Positions 28,929 to 39,769 of a stretch of DNA of 64,000 bases are shown in pieces. Every line of letters starts with the position of its first letter. Positions within the stretch are counted from its first letter, which is position 1. This DNA comes from Candidatus Saccharibacteria bacterium HGW-Saccharibacteria-1 (GTDB lineage Bacteria > Patescibacteriota > Saccharimonadia > Saccharimonadales > Saccharimonadaceae): positions 1-64,000 of the forward strand of contig PGXZ01000005.1 in NCBI GenBank assembly GCA_002839415.1, given 5' to 3'. Made by a program: the position numbers and the translations under genes. A model generated the notes under the pieces. The model searched no databases, was not told the DNA's origin, and saw only the letters and a list, made by a program, of their open reading frames with translations.

Positions 28929-31466
28929 TTACAGCTCACCCCAATTTTCACCAATCGTAACGTCAACTTTTAATTTGATGCCTAATTGTGGTGCGATATT
29001 CTCCATAGTCGATTTCAAGATTTCAGCAATTTTATCAGCATTTTCAATTGGAGCCTCGATCATGATACTGTCATGAATCTGAAGAATCTGTTCGCCCAAG
29101 CCTTCAATTTTTTTATCAACTTCTAACATCGCTAATTTCATCAAATCAGCCTCAGTCCCTTGAATTGGCATGTTAGCTGCTGCTCTCTCGGCACTTGAAC
29201 GAACAATAAAATTACTGCTGTGAACATCGGGCGTCGGTCGACGACGACCAAAGAACGTCTCGACATAACCATCAGTTTTTGCCTTTTTAATAGTATCGTC
29301 GATAAAACTGCGAATCGCACCGCGTATTTCAAAGTATTGATCAATAAATTTCTTTGACTCTGTAAAATTCATACCAGTTGCTGCGCTCAAGCCATGAGGG
29401 CTCATGCCATAAAGCACGCCAAAATTGATCACCTTGGCATTACGACGCTGCAACTTTGTAACTTCATTCATCGGCACGCCATATACTTCACTTGCAGTCT
29501 TGGTATGAATATCAATGTCACCATTAAAATCATCAATCATCTCTTTATCACCGGCTAAAACCGCCGCCAGTCGTAATTCGAACTGAGAATAGTCAGCGCT
29601 GACAAAAATCTTGCCTTCACTTGGGATAAATGCACTTCTAATTTTGCGGCCAATTTCAGTTCGAACTGGAATATTTTGCAAATTAGGATTAGTACTGCTC
29701 AGACGACCCGTACTGGTTACGTCCTGATTAAATGTCGTATGAATTCGATTATTCCCATCAACTAATTTTGGGAGAGCGTCAATGTAAGTATTCTTAAGTT
29801 TAGCCAGTTCTCTAGTTTGCTCAATCAACTCAATAATTGGGTGCTGCCCACGCAATTTATCCAGCTCTTTTTGGCCAGTGCTGTAGTTAGTTTTGCCTTT
29901 TTTAATTCCAGTCGTCGGTAATTGTAATTTTGTAAACAACACTTCAGAAAGTTGCGCCGGACTGGCAATATTAAACTCATAACCAACCATGTCAAACATC
30001 TGTTGCTCAAGTTTTTGATGCTCACCGCCCAGTTGAACACTCATTTCACCCAACAAATTTGTATCAAGTTTAACCCCAAGTCTTTCCATCGAAAATAGCA
30101 CATGAGTTAACGGAAAATCAAATCTGTGAGCAATATCACTAATTTTTGGTTCCGCTTCAAATACTTTTAGCTGCTCCTGATAAATATACCAAATCGCAGC
30201 TACCTCGTCATGAGGTGAGTCGCCAATTACAGAACCGACCAATCCCGCTAGTGACCTATCGCGTTTCAACGAATCAATCAAAAACGCCGCCTGATGTATA
30301 TCATGAAGCCCACCAAATTCAATCATCACCCCACAGCCAGCCAACTGGTGATATAATGCCTTGCTATCATAACTAATCACCGTCGCAAGTTCAAAAACAC
30401 GCCAAACACTTCTGTCCAGCTCACTAATCTTTGCCTGCATAATAGTTTTATTATCTGTCAACAGCCAAACTATATCATCCTTGATATAAATCACCACCGG
30501 GCCTTCAATACTCAAAGTCTCAGGCCACGTCACTTCCTTTAAAGCCTCGATTTCAATCTTTGGCTCAATATCAATAGTATCCGCCGTAGCAGCTTGCATG
30601 TGTTTTGGCAATCGCCTAACCAAAGACGTAAATTCTAGCCTCTTCAATATTTCTGCCACCTTTTCTAAATTAGTGTCATTAACATCAGCTATATCCCAAT
30701 CCAGTTTTATCGGCGCATCTGTCCAAATCTGGCCAACTTGCTTGCACATATAAGCCAGCTCTTTGCCGTCTGCTAATTTTTTAGCTACACTTGGTTTTAT
30801 TTCATCCAAATGAGCATAAATATTATCTAGTGTTCCATATTGTTGCAGCAATTGAACACCATTTTTCTCGCCAATCCCAGGTACGCCAGGCAGATTATCT
30901 GATGAATCACCCTTAAGCGACTTTAGGTCCAAAAACTGTTCAACCTGAATACCATATTTCTTTTCAAAGTATTCAACATCAAATTCCTCGATATTAGATA
31001 GGCCGTTTTTAAGAGCATACAACTTTGTCATTGGACTAATAATTTGTAATGCATCCAAATCGCTTGTTAGCAAACAAGTCTCCACCCCTTTTGCCTCAGC
31101 TTCTTTCGCAAAAGCACCCAATATATCATCGGCCTCATAATCGTCCAGTTCGTATAGTGGCCAACCAAAAGCATCCAACAACTCATGCAATATCGGAATC
31201 TGTGCATAAAAATCATCTGGCGCTTTCTTGCGACCCGCCTTATACTCAGGATAAATCTCCAGCCGCTTACGAATATTTGTTCCCTTTTTATCCCAGGCCA
31301 CAGCTACATAATCAGGTTCAAGCTTTTTAATTAGTTCAATCGCCAGCGATACAAAACCAAAGACACCGCCTGTTGGTGTACCGTCAGCGGTCGATAAATT
31401 CGGCATGGCGTAATATCCACGATAAAATACAGATTTTCCATCAATAATTGCAAGGCGTTTTGTCAT
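28929..31466 (-). CDS. polA: DNA polymerase I
   Basis: 5'-3' exonuclease domain RLAIIDGKSVFYRGYYAM plus Pol A motifs FVSADYSQFELRLAA, LQRRNAKVINFGVLYGMSPHGL, QIHDSIMIEAP. Confidence 0.95.
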   Translation of the reverse strand: MTKRLAIIDGKSVFYRGYYAMPNLSTADGTPTGGVFGFVSLAIELIKKLEPDYVAVAWDKKGTNIRKRLEIYPEYKAGRKKAPDDFYAQIPILHELLDAFGWPLYELDDYEADDILGAFAKEAEAKGVETCLLTSDLDALQIISPMTKLYALKNGLSNIEEFDVEYFEKKYGIQVEQFLDLKSLKGDSSDNLPGVPGIGEKNGVQLLQQYGTLDNIYAHLDEIKPSVAKKLADGKELAYMCKQVGQIWTDAPIKLDWDIADVNDTNLEKVAEILKRLEFTSLVRRLPKHMQAATADTIDIEPKIEIEALKEVTWPETLSIEGPVVIYIKDDIVWLLTDNKTIMQAKISELDRSVWRVFELATVISYDSKALYHQLAGCGVMIEFGGLHDIHQAAFLIDSLKRDRSLAGLVGSVIGDSPHDEVAAIWYIYQEQLKVFEAEPKISDIAHRFDFPLTHVLFSMERLGVKLDTNLLGEMSVQLGGEHQKLEQQMFDMVGYEFNIASPAQLSEVLFTKLQLPTTGIKKGKTNYSTGQKELDKLRGQHPIIELIEQTRELAKLKNTYIDALPKLVDGNNRIHTTFNQDVTSTGRLSSTNPNLQNIPVRTEIGRKIRSAFIPSEGKIFVSADYSQFELRLAAVLAGDKEMIDDFNGDIDIHTKTASEVYGVPMNEVTKLQRRNAKVINFGVLYGMSPHGLSAATGMNFTESKKFIDQYFEIRGAIRSFIDDTIKKAKTDGYVETFFGRRRPTPDVHSSNFIVRSSAERAAANMPIQGTEADLMKLAMLEVDKKIEGLGEQILQIHDSIMIEAPIENADKIAEILKSTMENIAPQLGIKLKVDVTIGENWGEL

Positions 31467-31518
31467 ATTACCAGTATAACCTATTTTCATCTTAAAAATC
31501 ATGTTCGGAAGAACATAA

Positions 31519-31547
31519 TTGACAAATAAGCCATTATATGATATTAT
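31519..31547 (+). promoter_or_regulatory. Promoter -35 TTGACA / 17 bp / -10 TATTAT
   Basis: Consensus -35 and near-consensus -10 38 nt upstream of ATG 31585. Confidence 0.65.
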
Positions 31548-31584
31548 TCAATCAACATATCGTGAACAGGCAAAAAATAAAAAT

Positions 31585-33020
31585 ATGAAAAGAACACCCG
31601 AATCAAACAACAATAACTCTAATGAAAAGAATAGGCCAGAAAAAACTGAGCTGCATTTTTTCTAGAGCGCACCCTCGCTAGTGCGGCCATCTTGTCATTA
31701 TTTGCAAGTCTTGGCGCTACGTATGAAAAAAATATATCAAAAAATAATTCCGACACAATAAACCAGCGCACTATCACAGAAGAAATCATTGACTTACCTC
31801 TCGATACAAGTATTGGGCAAGAGCTTTCAGCTGGAATGTTTGATATCATACCTGGCAAATCACAGTTTAAACTTCCAGGTTTAGAAAAAACCACCTCATT
31901 GACGTTTCCTGACTTTTCCGATCGTTCTAGTATTGAAAATAGCAAGACTATTGATGTTGATGTGCAGTTAATGGAATGGGCAAAAGAATTTAGCGCAGAC
32001 CCCAAAGCAATTGAGCCACGCGGTCCAGAGGCTATCCAAAACGTAGTTTTAAAGATTAACGACCTAACCGATAATGGATGGACTATCAATGAAATTACTG
32101 CCAAAGGTTTCGCGTCAGACGAGCCAACTATCGTCACAAAAGACCCCGCCAATAACGAATTATCATACACTCGAGCTAACGCGGTAAAAAATATATTGAT
32201 TGGGCAACTCGAATCTAACTTTATCAACAACAATAACGACCAGCTAAAAAATATCGAAGACTCAATAAGCGTTATTGATGGCGAAGAGATAATCGACACA
32301 GAACTCAATAGTAATATCGAAATAATAGCCGAATCGCTAGACCTTACTACGGAAGATTTAATATATCAATATAATACCGCGCCAGATAGCCTTCCTGATT
32401 CCGCGAAAAGCATATTGCAGAATCTAAAAGATGATCGCTACGTGCAAATCGAAATTAAAGCCAGCAAGCAGGGCGAGCATGCGTTCGGCACTAATACAAT
32501 TGAGTCAAGCGCAGTCATCATTCCTATTATCATCCCCATCTTTAGGCTTAAGAAAAGAGATAAGTATAATTCAGCTTACCCCAAGAGGGAACCCACAAAT
32601 AAAAAAGACCCGCACACAAACAACAATGTTTATGGTACTAGCCATATCGGAATGGCCTCAACGGGTAATTTCTCGACATCAAAATCTGGATTTCAAAATA
32701 TGCCAGTTGCAAAACTAGTCCAAACAAGCAATAGCATAGGTGTCGTAGCCAATAATCAGAATCTAAATACCTCACAAATATTGTCATCAGCCAAAGCACT
32801 CAACGCTAATGAGTATATGGCAAATAAGATATCAGAAAACAAAATTGACGGGACAAAACCTAATGAATATTTGAAAAAATACAACTATAACCAGAATCAA
32901 ATTAAAGAATCTCAATTTTCTGCTAATATAAATTATAAAATCAAACAACCAAATACTAGTAATTTCAATACAATAAGTGGAACTAGAATCAACAGTACAA
33001 AGCGCGGACATAAACATTAA
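31585..33020 (+). CDS. OmpA-like membrane-anchored protein, read only if a -1 shift occurs at 31659-31662 (5' ORF 31585-31665; main ORF in the 31692 frame)
   Basis: 5' frame MKRTPESNNNNSNEKNRPEKTELHFF* is followed in the -1 frame by LERTLASAAILSLFASLGATYEK (TM helix) continuous with the 442-aa ORF; OmpA-like GFASDEPTIVTKDPANNELSYTRANAVKNIL. Confidence 0.65.
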
Positions 33021-33074
33021 ACCACCAACCATGATAAGCAGTCTTGTTTTGCTAATCTGTTACAATATTAATAT

Positions 33075-33650
33075 ATGAGTATTGAAAAAAATGTTAAAGT
33101 TATTGCTTTCGTCGGTCTTGCTGGCGCTGGCAAGAGCGTAGCTGTCGATTACATAACCGAAAAAGGCTACCCAAAGGTATATTTTGGAGGAATTATTTAC
33201 GCAGCTATGAATGAAGCCGGAATCGAAATCACCCCAGATAGTCAACAAAAATTCCGTGAAGAAATCCGTGAAGCTGAAGGAAAAGATTTTGTCGTAAAAC
33301 GCGTAATCAAACAAACCAACGATCTAATCAATGCTGGTCAACACCGCGTCGTTCTTGACGGATTATACAGCTGGACTGAATATAAAATTCTAAAACACGA
33401 ATACCCCGGCGAGCTATCCGTCGTTGCTGTGGTTGCACCTAAAAAACTACGCCATCATCGCCTCGCCAACCGACCAGAACGTCCATTTACCCAAGAAGAA
33501 GCCGATAAACGCGACTGGACAGAGATAGAAGGCCTCGAAAAAGGTGGGCCAATTGCTATCGCCGACCACTATATCATCAACAATAGCCACCTTGATAATA
33601 TGTACAGGCAACTAGATGAAATTTTAGAGGAAGAAAAATTCTTGAACTAA
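33075..33650 (+). CDS. AAA/P-loop kinase-like protein (dephospho-CoA kinase/NMP kinase-like)
   Basis: VIAFVGLAGAGKSVAVDYITEKGYPKVYFGGIIY. Confidence 0.8.
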   Translation: MSIEKNVKVIAFVGLAGAGKSVAVDYITEKGYPKVYFGGIIYAAMNEAGIEITPDSQQKFREEIREAEGKDFVVKRVIKQTNDLINAGQHRVVLDGLYSWTEYKILKHEYPGELSVVAVVAPKKLRHHRLANRPERPFTQEEADKRDWTEIEGLEKGGPIAIADHYIINNSHLDNMYRQLDEILEEEKFLN

Positions 33651-33682
33651 ATAACTCCGCTATAAAAAGCGGAGTTATTTAG
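33647..33682. terminator. Bidirectional terminator between the kinase gene and rpoD
   Basis: CTAAATAACTCCGC-TATAAAAA-GCGGAGTTATTTAG, 14-bp perfect stem. Confidence 0.8.
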
Positions 33683-33694
33683 TTATTGTCTACA

Positions 33695-34699
33695 CTACCC
33701 TAAATATTCGTGTAATTTCTTGGCATCTTTATGCTTGCGAAGTTTCGCAAGAGCCTTGGCTTCAATTTGACGAATGCGTTCGCGGGTTACGGCAAATTCA
33801 CGACCGACTTCCTCTAGAGTATGACTTTTGGTACCCTCGAGACCAAAGCGCATTTTGACTATCTTTTGTTCACGATCAGATAATGTCGAAAGAACCGATT
33901 GAACCTGCTCTTTTAAAAGTTGTGACGTGGCTGATTCTTCGGGGGTTACATTACCTTCATCCTCAATGAAATCACCAAGAACTGAATCTTCGTCTTCACC
34001 ATCACGACCAACACCAGCATCGAGTGATGTAATATCTTGTTTAATCTTGATAACGTACTCGACCTTAGCAGGCTCCATCTCAAGCTCTTTACCGAGTTCT
34101 TCGATAGTTGGCTCGCGGTTTAGCTCTTGCGTCATGCGGCGTTGCGTACGTAGTAATTTGTTAATAGTTTCAACCATGTGAACCGGAATACGAATCGTGC
34201 GGGCCTGGTCGGCGATAGCACGGGTAATCGCCTGGCGAATCCACCAAGTGGCGTAAGTTGAAAATTTAAAACCTTTATCTGGGTCAAATTTTTCAACTGC
34301 GCGCAAAAGCCCCGTATTACCCTCTTGAATCAAATCAAGAAAATCAAGTCCACGACCACTATATCGCTTGGCGATTGAAACCACTAAACGCATGTTGGCT
34401 TCGGCCATTTTATCCTTGGCTTTTTTATCACCAGCTATTACGCGTTGTGCTAAGGCTAATTCTTCTTCTGAATTTAAAAGTGGAATCTTGCCGATTTCGC
34501 GTAAGTACAAACGAACGCTATCATCACTGGCATCATCAAAATACTGACCACGATTAAGCGTATCTTCATCTTCCTCTTCTTCGTCAACGAGGTCTTCGGG
34601 ATTTGGCTCATCTACTAAACTTAGTGGGCCACCACTAGCATCAATCACCACTACTTCATCAAGGACAGCTTCCTCGACTTCTTTTTTACCTTTGACCAT
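33695..34699 (-). CDS. rpoD: RNA polymerase primary sigma factor
   Basis: Region 2 [42 protein letters not shown]; region 4 HTH. Confidence 0.97.
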   Translation of the reverse strand: MVKGKKEVEEAVLDEVVVIDASGGPLSLVDEPNPEDLVDEEEEDEDTLNRGQYFDDASDDSVRLYLREIGKIPLLNSEEELALAQRVIAGDKKAKDKMAEANMRLVVSIAKRYSGRGLDFLDLIQEGNTGLLRAVEKFDPDKGFKFSTYATWWIRQAITRAIADQARTIRIPVHMVETINKLLRTQRRMTQELNREPTIEELGKELEMEPAKVEYVIKIKQDITSLDAGVGRDGEDEDSVLGDFIEDEGNVTPEESATSQLLKEQVQSVLSTLSDREQKIVKMRFGLEGTKSHTLEEVGREFAVTRERIRQIEAKALAKLRKHKDAKKLHEYLG

Positions 34700-36434
34700 G
34701 TTGTATCTCCTTAATTAGTTTGTTCAGCATACTTCGGATTTCATTCGCCTTGACGTCGTCACCAAGAGTCTCGGCGTCACGCAATTGTTCCGTTAATATG
34801 TCTTTTTGTTTTTTTCTGTGTTCATTTGCTACTTGGCGGATCAATCGTGCCGTTTCAAAGTAACGATCTTGGTCGTTCCAATCAGCATATCGAGCGTCGG
34901 CCTTTAATAATAATATTTTTACATAGTTGTCGAATTTTTGCAACTGCTGAGGAGTTTCTTCAAAGGTTTTACCACCATTTATAGACAGATAATTGACTAT
35001 CGCCTGCCTTTCATCGCCAATAAACATATCGACGTCTGCTGTTTTGATTAAATCGTGAGTTGATTTATCAATTAGAACTATTGATAGTAAATTATCTTGA
35101 TAAGAAGCCGGATCCGAGTCCTCGACAGATGGTTGAACAATTTTTTTATATGATTTTTGAATTCGATCATCATTGTTGTTCATTTTCTCTTTTAGAGTGT
35201 CGATTGATGACTCGCTATAACCTGAAATTTTAGACATATAATGCTCTTGTTCGACTGGGTCTTGTAACATTTTAACTACGTCAAGTGCGGCGGTCGTAAA
35301 GCGTTTTTTACCGGTAGCTGTTTTCAGATCTTCCCTTAAAGAGTACTGTTTAATTACCCAATCTACCGCTGGCTCAGCCTGGTCAATCGCCTTTTGCCAC
35401 AAATCAGGATCCTGTTGAATTAACTCGTCAGGATCTTTGGCGAAATCAGGTAAGGAAATAATCGTCAATTCAACACCAACATTCTGAGCAATTGGAATCG
35501 CCCTTTCGGTGGCGGCTAGTCCAGCCTTGTCGCCATCAAAAGCCAACCTAATTTTGCTACTAAGTCTGACTAAAGCCTTTAGATGATATTCGGTCATTGC
35601 CGTTCCAGCAGTTGCGACCACCTGGGAAATACCAACTTGATGACTACTGACGACATCTAAATTACCTTCAACTATTACAGAGTAATCACCGGCTCGTATA
35701 GCCTCTTTGGCCTGCGATAAACCAAATACATGTCGACCCTTGTCATACAATAGAGTTTGCGACGTATTTAAATATTTTGGCGCTTTTTCATCGTCAATGA
35801 TAATACGACCCGTAAAACCGATTACTTGCCCCGTGCCGTCCATTAGCGGCACCATCATTCGGCCACGAAAAAGATCAGTTCCGTAACGATTGACCAGTCC
35901 TGACTCAGATAGCTCCGTTGCTGAAAAACCTTTTTTCTTAAGAAATTGAACTAAAGCGTCACCGCTAACTGGCGCATAACCTATCCTGAAATCTTGAACA
36001 ATTTGTTTGCTTAATTTACGTTTTTTGAAGACATATTCAATCGCATGTTGGTTTTTGATTAAACTTTGTTGATAGTAATTCGCTGCTAAATCATGAGCCT
36101 CTAGTATGCGCTTTTTTCGTCTAGCTATTTCTTGGCTACCCTGTGTATCATATACCGTCAAATCAACGCCAGCTTTCCTAGCCAGATGCTCTAGACTTTG
36201 TCGAAAATCCATTCCTTCGACTTCCATTATAAATGAAAATACATCGCCACCCTTATTAGACGAAAAATCATGCCAAATGTGCTTGTCGGGGCTGACGTAA
36301 AAACTAGGGGTTTTTTCACCAGAAAAAGGACTTAGCCCCTTGAAATTACGACCTGCACGCTTAAGTTGGACGTATTCACCAATAACGTCCTCAATATTTA
36401 ATCGTGCTCGCACTTCCTCTTTGGCGTCCTGCAT
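34686..36434 (-). CDS. dnaG: DNA primase
   Basis: [67 protein letters not shown]. Confidence 0.96.
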   Translation of the reverse strand: MQDAKEEVRARLNIEDVIGEYVQLKRAGRNFKGLSPFSGEKTPSFYVSPDKHIWHDFSSNKGGDVFSFIMEVEGMDFRQSLEHLARKAGVDLTVYDTQGSQEIARRKKRILEAHDLAANYYQQSLIKNQHAIEYVFKKRKLSKQIVQDFRIGYAPVSGDALVQFLKKKGFSATELSESGLVNRYGTDLFRGRMMVPLMDGTGQVIGFTGRIIIDDEKAPKYLNTSQTLLYDKGRHVFGLSQAKEAIRAGDYSVIVEGNLDVVSSHQVGISQVVATAGTAMTEYHLKALVRLSSKIRLAFDGDKAGLAATERAIPIAQNVGVELTIISLPDFAKDPDELIQQDPDLWQKAIDQAEPAVDWVIKQYSLREDLKTATGKKRFTTAALDVVKMLQDPVEQEHYMSKISGYSESSIDTLKEKMNNNDDRIQKSYKKIVQPSVEDSDPASYQDNLLSIVLIDKSTHDLIKTADVDMFIGDERQAIVNYLSINGGKTFEETPQQLQKFDNYVKILLLKADARYADWNDQDRYFETARLIRQVANEHRKKQKDILTEQLRDAETLGDDVKANEIRSMLNKLIKEIQHGQR

Positions 36435-36517
36435 TATATATATTATACCTCTGTTAGATGAGAACTCAAAACTATGATTTTGATTTTTGCAATGATTATG
36501 CTTAAATTAACAGTAGT

Positions 36518-37123
36518 ATGTATCAAGATAATAATCAAGAAAACCCCATAGACTATCTGGATCAGATAGCTCCGAAAAGCCAGAGCAACAACTGGTTGTT
36601 GTCAAAAAAACCACTGATAATTGGTTTAATTGCCATGGCGGGTCTTCTAATTGTAATCTCGGCCTTTAGTATGCTGTCTGGCAATAACGCTTCAACCGCT
36701 CGGTTAGCAGCCAGATTATCAAGTACCGGAACACTGGCTAAAAATTCCACTAAGAACATTAAAAGCACACAGCTGCGTGCAACCAACGCTAATCTATCTA
36801 GCTATTTAACAAACGCAATTCGTGATATCGAGCCTTTTTTGGCTAAGGAAGGTATTAAAATTAAAAGTATCGATAAAACCATCGTAGCTAGTGAAGCAAC
36901 GACCGAATTAGACACCGTACTAGAGAACGCCAGACTTAACGCTATTTATGACCGAACCTATGCGCGTGAAATGGCTTATAAATTAGACACAATTATCACT
37001 CTAATGAATAAGGTCAATAAAAATAGTAGTAGCAAGTCGTTAAAGCAATACCTAACGACTTCGGTCGAAAACCTGACCCCAATAAAAGATTCAATGTCTA
37101 ATTTTAATGCCGACAACAGTTAA
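36518..37123 (+). CDS. Hypothetical membrane-anchored protein
   Basis: ORF with TM KKPLIIGLIAMAGLLIVISAFSML. Confidence 0.65.
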   Translation: MYQDNNQENPIDYLDQIAPKSQSNNWLLSKKPLIIGLIAMAGLLIVISAFSMLSGNNASTARLAARLSSTGTLAKNSTKNIKSTQLRATNANLSSYLTNAIRDIEPFLAKEGIKIKSIDKTIVASEATTELDTVLENARLNAIYDRTYAREMAYKLDTIITLMNKVNKNSSSKSLKQYLTTSVENLTPIKDSMSNFNADNS

Positions 37124-37124
37124 A

Positions 37125-37472
37125 TTAAGCTGCCTTGCCGCCGTTCACTAAATTATAGCTAATAGTAATTAGGCTTCTAAGTTCATCATCTGGCACCTGG
37201 CCGGTACAAATAATTGTGTTCCAATGTTTTTTGCTGAGGTGATAACCTGGCAATATCGTTTCGTATGTCTCGCGTAATTTCTCTGCCAGTTGTGGGTCGC
37301 ATTTTAAACTAACCCGAAGTGGATTTGAGCTTTCTGCAATTAGCGCAAACATTTTGCCCTTACCTTCATCCTTGTGTCCGATCTTATAAACCGAAGTATC
37401 TTCACCAAATGGGAAATCAAGCCAGGCGTCTGAAAAGCTCAATATATATTCTTCAATTTCTTTGTGTGTCAT
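37125..37472 (-). CDS. MmcQ/YjbR family DNA-binding protein
   Basis: WLDFPFGEDTSVYKIG...KMFALIAE...LKCDPQLAEKLRETYETILPGYHLSKKHWNTI. Confidence 0.88.
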   Translation of the reverse strand: MTHKEIEEYILSFSDAWLDFPFGEDTSVYKIGHKDEGKGKMFALIAESSNPLRVSLKCDPQLAEKLRETYETILPGYHLSKKHWNTIICTGQVPDDELRSLITISYNLVNGGKAA

Positions 37473-37481
37473 AAATCTATT

Positions 37482-38702
37482 TTACAGACTACTGTATGGT
37501 GCTTGCAAACTATTCATCGTCGATTGCCAATTTAAACGTTGTAAAATACTATTTTGTTGCTCGGGTGAGGCCGGTTTTACAATTTTATCGGAATCATTTG
37601 TACCAACAACGCCAAATTTATAAGTTATTGATAATTTTGATAATTGTTGCCGTTTTGCACTCGCCAAACAACTATCCTTAAATTTTGAGCAACCCTTACC
37701 AAGTTCAAGCCACTTTTTAAGGTTAGTGTCGTCAGATTTACCTAAATTCATAACAACTTTAATACCAGCCGAGCGTACAACCTCTGGTGTGTCTTGCTGA
37801 TCAAACATAAAATTACCCATTGAATATGCTATCAAATGGCCCTTGTAGCTTTCGGTATTTTGAATCCAGTGTGGGTGATCACCCAGTACCATGTCAGCCC
37901 CATTATCAATCAAACTTCTATAAAAACCTGACTTAATTTCATCAGGACTGCTTTTATATTCAGCACCCATGTGTGGCATGGCGATAACCGGCATATAAGG
38001 GCTATACTTTGCGATTTCAGCCACGGCTTCGGCAGGAGGGATGCCAAACACGCCATGATAAGCGCAAATCGCAACGGGCAAATCACCTTTTGTTGTGGTT
38101 TTATCATCATTAGCAACAGTAACTGGTAAATCAATCACCTCACAGGCATCATCGACTGATTTGTAATCATAATTACCAAAATATTGAATGCCATTTTTTT
38201 CCAGCTGTTGTTTTGTTTCGGTAAATCCATCGGCACCCTGGTTATCAGTGTGATTATTGGCAAGCGTAAAGGCAGTAAACCACTTAGCCGCTTCTGGTAA
38301 ATAATTTGGCGAACAATTAAATTGCAAAGCAGCTTCTTGTTGAGCCGACGTCATATCAACACCCGCCACAGTTGGACATTCTAGCCCTGAAATCCAGGCA
38401 TCATATTGATTACGATTAAACTCGTTTAGTCTTGAGAACGGATAGGAATATTTAAATGAACTCGCAAGTGACCAATCATTTATATAGCGACCCCAAAAAG
38501 TATTACCTAAAAACAGCACATTTGACGAGAAGCTCTTAGGCGCAGGCTTTTTAACAATTTCTTTTACAATCTGAACATTCTTATTTGTAACAGTTTGACT
38601 ATTCTTCCACCAAAAATAAGCCGCTGGCAGACCAAGTATTAAAACGCACACAATAATTATTAAAATTTTAGGAAAATTGCGGTGCGGCTTTACACTCAAC
38701 AT
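37482..38702 (-). CDS. CapA family protein (PGA synthesis-like metallophosphatase fold)
   Basis: FTLANNHTDNQGADGFTET, MPVIAMPHMGAEY, ADMVLGDHPHWIQNTESYKGHLIAYSMGNFMFDQ. Confidence 0.9.
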   Translation of the reverse strand: MLSVKPHRNFPKILIIIVCVLILGLPAAYFWWKNSQTVTNKNVQIVKEIVKKPAPKSFSSNVLFLGNTFWGRYINDWSLASSFKYSYPFSRLNEFNRNQYDAWISGLECPTVAGVDMTSAQQEAALQFNCSPNYLPEAAKWFTAFTLANNHTDNQGADGFTETKQQLEKNGIQYFGNYDYKSVDDACEVIDLPVTVANDDKTTTKGDLPVAICAYHGVFGIPPAEAVAEIAKYSPYMPVIAMPHMGAEYKSSPDEIKSGFYRSLIDNGADMVLGDHPHWIQNTESYKGHLIAYSMGNFMFDQQDTPEVVRSAGIKVVMNLGKSDDTNLKKWLELGKGCSKFKDSCLASAKRQQLSKLSITYKFGVVGTNDSDKIVKPASPEQQNSILQRLNWQSTMNSLQAPYSSL

Positions 38703-38720
38703 AGTAATTTAATTGTAACA

Positions 38721-39278
38721 CTATTTGATGCTAGTTAAATAGTACTGAAGCTCTAATATGCTGCCCCTGATGTCACTAAGAGCACGATGTTCATCGGGTT
38801 TGTTAAAAGATTTTTTGAATTTAGCATCGAAAACTACTTTCCAAGCACTAACGTCTAACATTCGATAATGAAGTCGGGCATCGAACCTTGGCCATTTAGC
38901 CACAATAAATCGCCTATCCATGTGGATTGAATTACCTGCCAACAAAACCGGCAAACCTGGCTTGAAGTGCTCGTCAATAAAGGCTAATATTTCATCCTCT
39001 ATCTCGAATAAATCCTTGCCGCCAGGATTTTGCTTAAGCAAATTATCCCTCGTAGCTGGATTCGCATCCCAAAATGAAGCGTTCAGCGCTAGCCTCTCCA
39101 ATAGTTGCTTTGAGTCGCTCTTAACAACACCTTCATAAGTTGCAATTTCAGTAAAATTCCAATCAGTTACAATCGCTGCCGCCTCTAAAATTAAGTCATT
39201 TTCAGCCGACAAACCAGTCATTTCAAGATCAAGCCATAAAATTCGCTCAGGTCGTTTGTTCGCAAGTTTTTTATTCAT
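38721..39278 (-). CDS. orn: Oligoribonuclease
   Basis: ILWLDLEMTGLSAENDLILEAAAIVTDWNF, HRALSDIRGSILEL. Confidence 0.94.
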   Translation of the reverse strand: MNKKLANKRPERILWLDLEMTGLSAENDLILEAAAIVTDWNFTEIATYEGVVKSDSKQLLERLALNASFWDANPATRDNLLKQNPGGKDLFEIEDEILAFIDEHFKPGLPVLLAGNSIHMDRRFIVAKWPRFDARLHYRMLDVSAWKVVFDAKFKKSFNKPDEHRALSDIRGSILELQYYLTSIK

Positions 39279-39280
39279 TT

Positions 39281-39715
39281 TTATACTTTCTTTTTATCAA
39301 ATTGATCAAATTTTAATAGTTTTACAACGAAATACACAACCAAGGCGATAACCATAAAATTGATAAAATCATTTAAAAATATCCCGTAGCGCAAGGCAAC
39401 AACTTGACCTGCGCCAGTTTTGCCAATCGTCAGCGACAAACCCTTTAAACCTTCTGCAGAGCCCAAGACCAAGCCTAGTGGAGGCATAACGACATTATCT
39501 ACCAAAGACTTAACTAAGACGCTGATAGCACCTCCAAGCACTAACCCAACAGCCAGACCGACCACGCCCTGTGTGCGAATAAAATCAACAAAGCCCCTTA
39601 AGTGCGTTCTACTAACGCCAGAAACCGCCTTTGGATTTACTTCAGTGATTTTCTTGGCAATTTTTGATTTTTCAATTATCTTATTCTGCTTAATTGGTTT
39701 ATTCGTACCGGCCAT
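39281..39715 (-). CDS. mscL: Large-conductance mechanosensitive channel
   Basis: FVDFIRTQGVVGLAVGLVLGGAISVLVKSLVDNVVMPPLGLVLG. Confidence 0.92.
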   Translation of the reverse strand: MAGTNKPIKQNKIIEKSKIAKKITEVNPKAVSGVSRTHLRGFVDFIRTQGVVGLAVGLVLGGAISVLVKSLVDNVVMPPLGLVLGSAEGLKGLSLTIGKTGAGQVVALRYGIFLNDFINFMVIALVVYFVVKLLKFDQFDKKKV

Positions 39716-39769
39716 AATTAACTCCTACTAATCCTAGGTTTTATTATAACATTTTTAAAATAACCTAAA

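Noticed and set aside
31619-32308. 229-aa minus-strand ORF
   Set aside because: Antisense to the OmpA-like gene; Ser/Ile/Leu-rich composition typical of shadow ORFs
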